Shown here piece by piece: positions 46,509 to 59,102 of a DNA stretch of 64,000 nucleotides (its first letter is position 1; the number at the start of each line of letters is the position of its first letter). The notes below the pieces were generated by a model, which made no database searches, was not told the DNA's origin, and saw nothing but the letters and a program-made list of their open reading frames with translations. Origin of the DNA: Hanleya hanleyi (lineage: Eukaryota; Mollusca; Polyplacophora; Lepidopleurida; Hanleyidae); the NCBI GenBank assembly GCA_036873755.1, contig JAVTVY010020344.1, positions 1-64,000 on the forward strand, given 5' to 3'. The position numbers and the translations under genes are program-made.

Positions 46509-46912
46509 TCATATATAGCCGCCGTGGTCAGCCATCATGACAACAATAACCGTGATAAATCCCAGCAAAGTTATGACCAGGAAAATCCAAAAACATGCAA
46601 CGTCCATCCTGTCTACAAAATCTCGTCTCTCGGTTTGTTTTGTCCCTTCGGTTTTATTTTCCAAATTGGGAGACGCATTGTTTCCATTAGAGGCAATATC
46701 GGGATTGTTCAGTGCGAAATCCTGTGTGGCTACATCATGTTTTTGACCAGGCATCCCACAGTGCCCTTCTCCGGATATCCCTCGTGGACGCAGCCAATCA
46801 GTGGATAGGAATCGCCTTCGTCTGTCGTCTGTGTCGTGGAAATAATGCAGAACGACAGCCGACACAAAGGTAGCAGAGGTCCTCAAAAACAGGACTGCCA
46901 GTAGATAGATAC
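46509..46912 (-). CDS. Gene B last exon: TM3, short cytoplasmic loop, TM4
   Basis: 404 bp from ATATTTCAG to the stop at 46509-46511. It reads IYLLAVLFLRTSATFVSAVV (TM3), a basic segment DDRRRRFLSTDWL, a hydrophilic loop, RRDFVDRMDVACFWIFLVIT and the rest of TM4, then MMADHGGYI. It lacks the 22-residue tandem units found in gene A. Confidence 0.9.
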
Positions 46913-49900
46913 CTGAAATATTACAAGTATAGCGAATGTACAATCACCGACCGACCCATGGTGTACTACCAGTTAGCAGCTATATGGGTAAAATCCCCAA
47001 ATTGTCCAGCATGGATATATTAGATTTGATACATCAAGGGAAACTGTAAAACCACTGGCTAATGAGACTTTTCGTTTTGATTCCTCATCGCTTCTTGTGT
47101 AACATTGAGTGGCTCTACGTTGAAGAAATCGTTTTAAGATCGAGAAAGTCGTCCATGAGCCTGGATGTGTAGTTAAAGACGAACAATTATGTTGAAGAAA
47201 ATACTAATTTGATAAATAAGAAAAACCCTATCGTTTTCACTGCAGTCATTCTCAACGCTAGTGTGACAATGACCATCGAAGAAAGTTAGATTTTGGGAGA
47301 CGATGCCGTGTTTACTCGAAACAAATCCCCTGTTGCTGTTTCTTCAGTTTTGTACATACAGTTGAATTTCATAGAAAATCCATTCTCTACCACTTCACCA
47401 ATATGAGACCTTTCCATCGGAGTCTTCTACCTTCATTCTTTCATAGTACAAAAAGTGTACTTTTTGAAACACATCAATTTGCACAACTGAAGAAATTAAA
47501 GCGAGCGGAATTGTCCTGAAACCTGATGACGTAGGCCCCAAAAATCCATGACAATACAATCCCACTTCTATCCCTTGGTGCAATGCAGACCCTTAACATC
47601 CATGGCAATTAAATGTCTGGTGGGCATGGTTACACAATTTAATTAGGCTGTCACCTCCCTCACGTAACGCGACATCAACTTAATTGCCAGCGCAAGGTCC
47701 CTGGACTGGCACATTCGGAAGAGCAAGCTTTAATTTGGTGTATCAGGTTACATATAGGACTTCACGGCTTGTGGCACATGTAGTCTGCGTTGAATATTTC
47801 ATTAGTTTCGTGTTACATAAGCAATGGTATTATCACGTGATTGAAACGGGTATAATATATGTACGTCATCAGGGTTCAGGTACACTTCTGACACTGAATC
47901 TTTCGTTCACCGATTGATTGATTGATCGTATCGTACCTAATATGGTGACGCTGGTTGACGTGTGTGGCATGTCGTCGTTGATGGCAGCGAGGAAAACGGC
48001 GTAAGCCAGCAGTACAGCAATTGACAGCGACATCTTCTCGCCAGCTTCCGGCGGAAGTACAAACGAAACGACATTCAGGATGGACAAAAGCAGTATGGGT
48101 AAAACTGTGTGGATCAGGGGATAAGTATATCTCCTCTTGAGGGTGAATTTACACAGAAAAAAGTTGTATTTCACTCCTTGAGTCTCGCTTGTTTCGACGA
48201 CAAATTCCGGTGGTTTTATCATTTCCCATTCTCCATTCTCCTGAATTCGCCACAAAAGGGCACTAGAGGCTTTGAACATCACTAGCCTAGCAGAGTTCAT
48301 CCACAGGGTAAATTCTAGTAAACACAATTGCTTGTCGAAAGGGTAGTATAATATCCTCACGGAGCACTGAGATTCGAAGAGACCTGCTGGAATCCAGGTT
48401 GTTGTACCATCGTGGTCAAGCCACAGTAGAAAATCGGGACGGCCTACAAAAGTGGGTCCGTTTACCCTGGAAATGAAAAAAAAAACAAAAAAAAAAACAA
48501 AACCGCATATCGGTTGTCAAATTGCAGACAGAATATCATCGGTCTTGTCTTTTCACAGTTCAAGTTAACCCTATCTGGCCTGTGCTTTTTGGGACATGTC
48601 TAGGCCTTGGGGGGGGGGGGGAGGCAAATGGCCTCCTAATTATTGTTCTAACCCCTTGGGCTGGGGAGCTGAAATTTACTACACTATACCCTTGGGTAAA
48701 GCTCTGCCAGAAAATGTGGAAAAATCCAAAATCCGCCTTGATGACGTCACTGTGACGTCATTTTCAAACACGGCATCTTTTGGTCGATTTTTCGGTCAGA
48801 TTTTATGATTTTTTTTATTTATGCAATTTCTCCGCAAACACTGCATGATAAATTAGTAAATATTGAAGTATGATACCTCACTCGACTCAATCGGGCAACT
48901 AGTGGCTCACCTAGACCCAAAACATCTATTCCCATACTCTCTGCATGTTGCGCATAACCACAGTGACTTTTCCAAATAATTTCGACCAATGGCGTCGAGA
49001 CCCCTCCCATCGTGTTCTACGTGGTGAGACGAAATAAACAAGATCCCACAACCCATACCGCCATTGACCATGGGTGGGTTTCCTATTAGGTTGAAGACTG
49101 TCCACTGCGCCGGTATGGGCCTATACCATAGCCGTATATAGATCTGCTATTTAGGGGGAGATCACTCTTGTTCACTTTACCGGAAGTGACCTTTGACCCG
49201 GAAGTGACCTTTGATACGGATGTGACCATTGACCGGATGTGACGTCATCGTGACGTTACCGGAAGTGACGTCATTGCCACGTCATGTCACAGGACCATCA
49301 TTTTGACTAATGAATTTCAGGGCTTACTACTACTAAGGTATAGGGAGTGAGTTTTGGGTTTATGCTGTATGCACAGGCATTTGATAAGGGTCAGTAATGG
49401 ATGGGTTGTCATCAGTCACCAATTTGTCTTTGTAATGATTAAAATGATATGTATGTCATGTGTAGTGTACTCGCCCTTCTCATATATATACCCGACATAC
49501 TAGTAACATGAAGTCAGTATGGATGGATGATCTCTGGCCCACAGTTAGTTATTCATTGATAAATGAATCACAATTGACCTTTGTGTCGGTGTAGTAACAA
49601 ATAAAACTTTATATATTCACTATTGTCATAATGTTATATATACCCCATTCTTCTAACACGGAGTGAAGGTAAATCACTCGCCATCTTGTTTGAAATTCTC
49701 TTGACAACGTTTTCCGAAACGTAACAAGTACGAGTCGTTTGATTGGTCAATGCACTGGTTGCTACGGTCATCACAAATTCCATGGAATGCGGAAATGTTG
49801 ACTTCTATAGAGACAGCGATATTGGCCTATCAAATGCCGTGTATCTCCTCATGTTCGGTTAACGTTGTTAAGAAAATTGTTTCAACCATATTTGTCGAGT

Positions 49901-52900
49901 TACATGAAATACATCTTTTTGTTGCAGTAAATAATTAAAATCAATGCAGCAGGTATGTTCAACAAACATCATTTATTGGATAAAAGGTATGTGCAAAGTA
50001 TGAACTGTGACTTTTCCCTTGGAAATCTCTATCTAAATTCGGGTTGTAATGGACAGTGCGGTACCTTGTCTGCGACCTTAGTTGGTGGGGTCCATATATG
50101 TAGATACACAACTACCACGGATAATTAGGATATTACTGAGATACCCATCTTATACTGACCCTTATCAAATGCCTGTGGCTGTATGATATAACTGGAGGGG
50201 AGATGGTGTGACCGGCGATACGCACCTGAGCACTTGAGAAGTAGTGGAGAAAGGATAATTTTGGGTGCGAAGTGGTGGAAATGCGTACGTGTACACCTAT
50301 CCGATTGGACCTGTGATGGGGTACATAACTTTGGAAGCGTTGCTGTATACTGTATAACTCCCAATGCATTTACCACACTTTGATGACGCCCTTCCCCATC
50401 CCTTCCCCAACAAAAGTATTTTGAAATTTGTTGGTCACCGAATTGATGGCGTCACGAAAATCCCACACATGTAATGCCCCCACCCCCCAGGTTGGGGATC
50501 CCAAAATCGCCCAGGCTTAGTGCGGTTAAATGGTGATAGCTGTGACCATTTAAAGGAGGTGATGGAAAAAGGTGATGACACTAACTTATCGCCATTTCCT
50601 GGTGATGCTGTCATCACCATTTTGATGATAGTTGTCGCTTGATTTTCTGACTGTATACGTTACGCGAAGGAGCTCCAAAAGCAACACTGGTTATACGTAC
50701 GCGTTTCTCAAGGCGATGTCCGGAAGCCAAACGTCTCTTTGTTCCAGAAGAATCATCTCTAGACCACCGTAGTCATTTTTATCCCATCGCAACAGCTCGT
50801 TTTTCCACGTCTGTTTGAATAAGGACATTGAATAGCCATGAAAGCCCAGTAGTGGAACTACCTTTATTTAATTGAAAATTCTTAATCGATTTGGTTGTGA
50901 TATATGGCAAGCCGTTTTGGTATTTGTTCCTTTATTTTTGAAATCAATTTTTTTTATATCAAAAATAAATGTGCGCCGTTTTGGTATTTAATCGGATAAT
51001 TGTTGATATAAAATTTGATATCAAAAATAGAATTGTTGATATCAAAAATAGTATTTTTGATATCAAAAATTATTTTTTGATATAAAAAATAAATAGAGGA
51101 CCACTTACACCAAAACGGAAATAATGCGCTCTCCCTGCAAAGCTGTCACCAAAATCACAGTGGGCAAATGTCATTCCTTGGCACAGGAAGTACAACCCGT
51201 AGATAGCGGGGGAGAAGTCATTATAAAACTGTATCGAAAATGGTTAATTTTTTATATCAAAAATAAACTTTTACTTTTGATATCAAAAAAAGAATTTTTG
51301 ATACCCAAATAGTATTTTGGATATCAAAAATAAACTTTCATTTTTGATATCAAAAATAGAAATTTTGATATCAGAAATACTATTTTGGATACCAGAAAAA
51401 GAATTGTTGATATAAAAAATAAATGAATAAATACCAAAACGGCTTGCCATATGAATAAACGTGTACAATTTTCCTGGATTTGGGATAGGCAATCAACAGG
51501 TTTACACTGCAATTCAGTAAAAGATAAGAGAGATCACAACCAAATGAAAACGTTACGTTCAAGTCAATGGTTTACACTCGGATTTGAGCGCTAATAAGTG
51601 CGAAAATATTGTCGATATTTCGCGTAAACTTTTGGTTACCGGTACTTGTAGTTTTTTATGGTGTTCTATTCAGACGATCTCGCGATCCCAGTTGAGTAAA
51701 TGAAAAGTAAGCCTGTTAGATGATAACAAAATAGTGTTGATTTGAACATTGTGAGAGGTTCTTTTAGGTAACTCGTTACTCGAATCGCCTTGATAGAAGA
51801 TAAAAATAATCTAATAAGTTTTGGTGCTTGAATAACTCCAGTAGTATATAAATGGCATCTGGCGCCGGGTTTAGGGGCAGATAACTCAGTTGGAACAATT
51901 CCTGGTTATCACCCCTGATTCGCCAGATTCCCTTTTACTTCTTATCAAATTGACGACTCTATGACGTCACATCTGGATCAAATGTCAAATGTCACATTCG
52001 GATCAAAGGTCAAAGGTCATTTCCGGTCACATGAACAAGAGTGATCTCTCCCTACATTAGACACCAGTGACTTTCAGTGTTAGTCTCCCGGAATGCACGT
52101 CATCAAACATGGTCCCCGACAATATCGCCAGCACTACTATGCCCATTATAAATGGCAAGTTGGGAACCCTCAGTTTCTCCACATAGCCAAACCGTATAGG
52201 CACAAAAAATAAATACATGGAAACATGGAAAATAAGACTTATAGTAATAAAGATGTTGTACGATGTTATTATGACGAGTCTATGATCAGTGTGACCACAG
52301 GTCGAGCGTGTCGTGTCCAGTGTATCTCCTGTACTCAGTGGTCAAAGGTCAACTGTCCCAAAGATCCACGCTATATACTACTTATATTTTTGAAATAAGG
52401 AACAAGCAAAGAAGAGAACAAGAAAACTATATCTTACCAAAGTAAGGTCACCAGATGTCCTCAAAACCTGATTGCGTTCGTCCTACGAAATAGAAGTAAG
52501 AGAATCCTTAACATACGGTGACCCATAGGGGACATCGACTTTTTAGATATTTTTTTTATACATTTTTTGTTACTTTTTCTGATTTCCTTGGGGGTTTTCT
52601 CCATTTTTCGCCTATATTCTACAAACAATTTCTATATTACATGATTTCTTTAGATTTCTGTCATTCCTATCAACATCGTCATAATGTCTTCACAATGTTT
52701 GTTTCGTTGCAAACCAAACAAAGCTCTTGGAAACGTTTTCAACCGCGGTAGTAGTAGGAAGAAGACCAATTTATTATTATTGCGGGTGAGAGGGATGACG
52801 TCATTGTGCATCACGTGAAGCTGAAGTCATTTCCAGTCGCGTGGCTTTCGGGTCAAAGGCCATTTCCGATCATGTGACGGCTCAGCAAGAATTATCTGCC

Positions 52901-55900
52901 CCTAAATAAAACCAAAGATACGCTTCAGTCACTTCAATGTTAGGCCCAATGGGCACCCCACGCATGGACATTTGCGGCACCTTGTTTTCTCTGTCTTACG
53001 CTGCACAGTACAATGGGAGGAGTCTCGTGGCCATGGGTTGTCTTTCTCTGAAAACTTCTAACGGCGTGTGCGTAGTGAATAAGCAGGTCTGGGGTAGATG
53101 TTTCGCGGTCGAGGTGGACCAATATTGGTTCGATTGAGTCGTATGAGGTCTCCAAGTGAAGCATTCGTAGGGAACCATCCAACTGGATGGGTACGGAGTG
53201 GAAGTGAGGATATGCCGCGCATGCGCTGACAGGGAGTTGTGGAAAAGGGCATTTGGGTGGACGTTTTGGGGTTGAGGTGGACTAATATTCGTCCGAATGT
53301 GTCATATTGAAGCACTCATAAGGGAATCCGACTGGACGGGTGTGTTGTGGGAGATGGGCAATGGCGCTCAGCAGCAGGCAGGGAAGTTTGAGAAAAGAGC
53401 ATTTGGGTGAAAGTTTTCAGGTCTAGGTGGGACAATACTGGGCGTACTGGGTCAGGGACGGTATCAATGAAAAGCGCTCCTCGTGGCCGATCAAGTTGTG
53501 AGTGAGTAAATGTAAAAGTATGATAGGCCTCGAAAATATAAAATCCGAAACCATGAACTTTACCCCTAAAATATGAAAAACCTCTATCAACCAGGCCTAG
53601 GTGTCTGGATGAGCTAACATCGGTTTCCAAGGATTCGTGTCCTTGCGAGAGGCGCAGGGTGGAATAGTGGACGCATGTAAAAGTTTCACACAAATGCGGA
53701 AAGCGGACTTTACGCCTGGTGAGTCATATAAATGGGAAATTTGTTGTTGTTGAGATTGTGTAGTCTATAAAATTCTATAAAAGGGAAGTTATCCAGTGTC
53801 CCCTTAGTAGTAGAGAAAGCAAAGGCTCAGTATATTTGCCCTAAAACCTTTGCGGAGAGTTTACAGTAACGCCTAAACGCCTTATGTTAACGCCTAACGC
53901 CTTGACGTCCAATCTTAACGCCGTAACGCCTTAACCTAACGCCTATATGCCGTAGCCTACTTTATCCAAATGGGGAATGGATGGTATCATGTTGAAGCTC
54001 TTATCGGGTAAAGTCAGACTGGTGATGATACGCGAATGCGCACTGGAGACGTTTGGGGAGATGAGAGCCTTATTCGACCTGGCTACATGGTAGAGTTACC
54101 TGTGTGAGTGAGTGAGCGAGTGAGTGGTAGTGTGTGGTCGTGGTGGTGTGTGTTTATGTGTGTGTTTGTGTGTGGTGGTATTTGGTGGTGGAGTGAATAT
54201 GAATTGACGTTTTGGGGGTGGAGATGAATCACCCGTGATCCGAATGGGGCGTTGGTGGTATCCTATTGAAGTTCTTATCGGGTATAGCCAGGCTGGGGTG
54301 ATACGCGCATGCGCACTGAGGTGTAGTAGAGAAAAAGCAGTTTCGGACGGGCTGACTATGCCCTAGGCACTTCAAGGTTATTTTAATAGCAATACATGCA
54401 GCGACAAAAGGGTAATCCTTAACGTATATCTTAACGCCTATCTGAACGCCTTATCGACTATTTTAATGCTATAACGCTCTATTTTAACACCTTAATGCCC
54501 CTTCCAAAGCCTTGACGCCATGGTGCAGACAGCCGAGAGAAAGAAAGATCAAAAGGTTCACAAATTTTCATATAGTTACGATCCCCTCCATCACAGTGAG
54601 TAAGTAGGATTTAACGTCGTTTTCAACATTTTCCCATTCATATCACGATGGTGCCCACATGTGCCAGAACACAAGAATGCCCACAGTTCCTATTACCCTG
54701 GACACTGATCAGCCCAGCTAGTAAAGCACTCGCTCAACCCTCCATCACATCACACCCACGCTGGGGTAGCCGTGTTGCATGGGTATGTTTACAATTCAAT
54801 ATGTTCTTGTCCAATCAGAAGTGGCCATATGGTACCGCATCTTTCTTATTCGTTGTTGCTTGTTAGATGTATTCTCGGCTGATCTGGTCCAGTCAGAAGC
54901 CGCCTTTTGGTATTTCGTTAACATTCGGTCATGTTCGCTCTGATCCCTCTGTCCTAATCGTCGTCGGGCAGGCCAAGATTCTGTAACGGCAACATGTCCT
55001 GGAACAGCTGTTTGCGCATTTTGATAACATTTGGCAGGACCTCTTTGGATGGTAACCCCATATCATCTTCCAAGTGACACTTTGTCTTCATGATGGACCA
55101 GTCACTGGGGTCGATTTTACATTTCAAGCGGTCGCATTATATCGTACTGCATGATGAACGTTCGTTTGCAGTTAGAGCAAGTGTAAGCCATGTTGACGGT
55201 TGAACGTCGACTGATCACGTTTTTGGGATACACGTCTTTTTATGGATAATAACGCCCGCTAATGCCTAGCTTAACGATCCAACGCTCTGGAGAAATAGGT
55301 CATCAGCTCTCATGGGAACGTCTCAGCGCCTTAACGCCCTATCTTAACGCCTTAACGTCCCATCTTTAGGCATTAACGCCCGTCTCAACGCCTTAACGCC
55401 TTATCTTATCGCCTTAACGCTTTATATAACGCCGTAATGCCTTATCTTAAAGCCTTGACGCCCTATCGTAACGCCTTGAGGCATAATCAACCGTCCAATC
55501 ACAAGTACATGTTGATCTACTGGCCCCTGGCCCGTGACAAAAGTGACGTTATCACCAGACATCGCCGGAGGTGATATCATCGCACGTGTGCGCATGCGAA
55601 TGGTGGTACACTCACACCCCTGGTAACCCTGTGACCTTCGACCTATAGAGCATAGGGTGTACCACCAGGCGCCTGCGCATTCGTGAGATGACCTCACTTC
55701 CGGCGATGTCTGGTGATTACGTCACTTTCATCACGGGTCAGGGGTCATGTGTGTTCACACACACATGACCCCTGACCCGTGATGAAAGTGACGTAAGTGA
55801 GGTTGACAATGCGTTAAGGCGTTACGATAGGGCGCTAAGGCATTAAGCTAGGGCGTTAAGGTGCCAGTTTCGCAGCAATGGTCCCGGTCTAATTTCATAA

Positions 55901-58900
55901 TACGATGGACTGCCCGTGTTCTGCTATATCGTAATTCTTCTTGTCTTCTTAATAGCTTATATCTATAATACCATCCTGTTGAGTATTAACCACGCTGCAA
56001 ACGAGCACGTACAGGTCGATGGCTGGCTTCGCCTACACGGTGATCGGGGTCATAGAGTAAATTTTGTCTCGGCTCAGTTATGCCCATTGGTTTTGCCTAA
56101 AAATCAGGACTCATTTAAGGAGAGCAAATCTGACAAAAAACGGGCAGGTTGGCCCCCACTCTTTCCCTTTTCAAGTTGAAACCGGATTAGGGAAGGTGAG
56201 AATTTTTTTAAATTGAAATCGCATTTTGAGATTTTTCTGAAAACTGAACCGAATTTGACCATTTTTCGACATTTTAAGTCGTTTTCTAGGAAAAATGAAG
56301 CAAGCTTGGAGGGCAATGTTCGAGATTCATTTTTGGTTTTATAACATAGTAGTGCTGTGTCTTAAAATAATAGTTTAATCATGCTCTTTCAGAAAATATA
56401 TGAGAGATTTGGGTTGAAGATTTTACGAAGATTGGTGGCCGAAAAACGGACCCACGGTCTATTTTTTGCCGAATGGAAGAATTCCTTGAGTGCACCCTTG
56501 GCGTTATATAAGGCGTTAAGTTTAAGATAGTGCATTAAGGCCTAAAGATGAGGCGTTAAAGCGCTGAGACGCTATTTCTCCAGGGCGTTGGAGCGTTAAT
56601 AAAAAGAAGCGTATCCCCAAAACGTGAACAGTCGACGTTCAACCGTCAACATGGCTTATACTTGCTCTGAGTGCGAACGCACGTCCACCATACACTACGA
56701 TATGATGCGACACCAGGAGAAGATGCATGGGATTGAAGGCTCCGATGCACAAGAAGACAATGTAGATGCCCAGATTATACCAGCTGATTCTCCGAGTCCA
56801 TCGACTGATACCAATTCAGAGACTACTCATACGGACAGCTTGACCTCAGTCATCCTACGTCCCTAGGAAACGCACCTTTTGGGAGTGAGGAAGAACGCAC
56901 CTTTTGGGATCGTATTGTGACAGCAGCTATTAATACTCATACTGATGCGATTGAGGACGTCGGACAAGATAACTTACAACAGGCGTACATCCAAATGCGC
57001 CCCTGTATCAGTAAAACAGCCATGACGAGCGATGAACAGTATAGCCTGCTACTGCTTGAAATAAAAGGTCGAGGATAGTTCCCATGCACCCCAATCAAGT
57101 GGCCTGTTATTTGTTATTTGTTGGACTTTTCACATGTTGTTGGGGCACTGTATTTACCCGTCCAACAATTTACGAGCTAGAAAAAACCTGTCCGAAAATA
57201 ACGAAACTGGCACCGACGGGGGATCGAACACGCCATTGTTTGCTCCATAGTCAGACGGGGGATCGAACCCGCCATTCTTAGCTCCATAGTGAGGCATCTT
57301 ACCCCTGAGCCACGGAAGCAGCTGAAAGCAACCGTTGGATCTTTTTTTAAATACCTAACACAAACCTAACACTAACCCTAACCCCAAAACCCTAAACCTA
57401 GCCTTAACCCGTAACCAGTAATGCTGATTTAACGCTAATTAGCGCAAATTTGCATCCTAATTAGACGTAATCACGCTGAACAGCATTCAGTCACGTGATT
57501 TCATGAAGTCACGTGATTTCATGGCCTAAAGTCACGTGATTTCATGGCCAAGGCTACTTGATTGGGGTGCATGGGAACTATCCTACGCACAGGCCCATCA
57601 TGAAGACCATGCGTCACCTGGAAGAGAGTATGGGTCCACAGAGACTCTGCAAAATACTATCAAAATGCGCAAACAGCTGTTGCAGGACATGTTGCCGTTA
57701 CAGTATCCTGGTTTGCCCGACGACAATCAGAACAAACGTGTCAGAATGAACGAGGTTGACGCAACACTAAAAGGAGATTTCTAGCTGGTCAAGAGCAGCC
57801 GAAAATACATCTCAAAGGCAAGAACGAATATGACAGATGCAGCACCATATGGCGGCTTCTGCTTGGACAAGAGAATACTTGAATTGATAACGTGCCTATT
57901 TGGCTTCCCCAGAAAGGGTATGATGTGACATTGGGGAGAATAAACTATATGAAAACTTGTGAACGTGTTGATCTTTCTTTCTCTCATCTGTCTGCATCAT
58001 GGCGTCAATGCGTTAGGATGGCATTAAGGCGTTAAAATAGGGCGTTAAGGTTACTGTATCGGGTCGAAGCTTCAAAATCTCGATTTTTTTTTTTTTTTGC
58101 AGAGTACATAGTCAAACCTACAAGTTGGGGGAATAATAAATTATGAAAATTAGTGCATTTTATAAAAAAAAACATGAATGGATTAGTGTGGCTCAAAGCG
58201 GTCGAACACAGTGCTGATTGGTTTTTGACCGTTTTCTCCGTTTAGTTTTTCGCCAAAAAGTGGTATTTCCCGTTCTAATTTCTCTCCTGTTATTTGATGT
58301 ACAACCATGAACTTTGGACACAATATTTGTCCATGTAGATCTTCGAAACATTGCCTCAAATTTTATAAGTTCGGCCCTGTCCATGAATTATTTATGATTT
58401 ATCGGAGAGGGGTCGAGTTTTTGCAGATTTTTTCAATCTTTCAACTTTGCGCGACGATAAAATAACTTCTAGGACCTAACTAAAAAAACTGAGGCAACCT
58501 ATTTTTATTCAAATGTTAAAGTTCATTATTCAAAAAAGCAAGTTTGTTTGATGAAAACTGAGTTAGTAGCGCGTGATTTTGAGGACTATATTTTTCTAAA
58601 TGATATCGTTTATCTTTAAATGAATCGATTCTTCTAATTAATTCGAGAAAGTTATTTATTTATCTAAAATCATGAATCAAGGAACTTCCAAGAAATGTAT
58701 AGTTTGTATGGATACCAAAAGCACTGCACAGCATTAAACAAGAATTACGTACACATACGCAACTGGGACCCGATACAGTAACCGCTTAGGCGCTAAGGCG
58801 TTCAGATAGGCGTTAAAATAGGTGTTAAGGCGTTGTGTGGGGATTCCCCTTCTCTCGCTGCATGTATTGCTGTGCAAATAACCTTGTAGCGCATAGTCGG

Positions 58901-59071
58901 CACCTTCGAAACGCCCCTTCTCTGCTACACCTCAGTACGCATGCGCGTATCACACCAGTCTGGCTCTACCCGATAAAGGCTTCAATAGGATACCACCCGC
59001 GACCCATTTGGACCACGGTTGGTTCATCTCCACTCCAAAACGTCCATTCAGATGCACCCACCGCCACACAC

Positions 59072-59102
<31 letters not shown>

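Larger units (their letters stand above)
56624..57783 (+). pseudogene. C2H2 zinc-finger ORF of the element, broken by frameshift and insertion
   Basis: The ATG at 56651 starts MAYTCSECERTSTIHYDMMR, continuing HQEKMHG. This is a C2H2 finger (C-x2-C-x12-H-x4-H), followed by an acidic, Ser/Thr-rich stretch ending in a stop at 56866. A small duplication (ACGCACCTTTTGGGA twice, 56870-56910) shifts the frame. In the new frame it reads GSEEERTFWDRIVTAAINTH and SLLLLEIKGRG. The inserted MITE at about 57073-57572 then interrupts it, and YPTHRPIMKTMRHLEESMG resumes beyond. A further shift gives MRKQLLQDMLPLQYPGLPDD and a stop at 57781-57783. Function unknown; it is probably the element's own DNA-binding protein. 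Confidence 0.65.

Noticed and set aside
54640..54866. 72-codon ORF in the left half of the inverted-repeat element
   Set aside because: It is the inverse of the 3' region of the zinc-finger ORF block (57800-57990) and is explained by the element.
57195..57325. Functional tRNA gene
   Set aside because: The T-arm is good, but no acceptor stem closes and the T-arm is duplicated. Kept only as tRNA-derived repeat.
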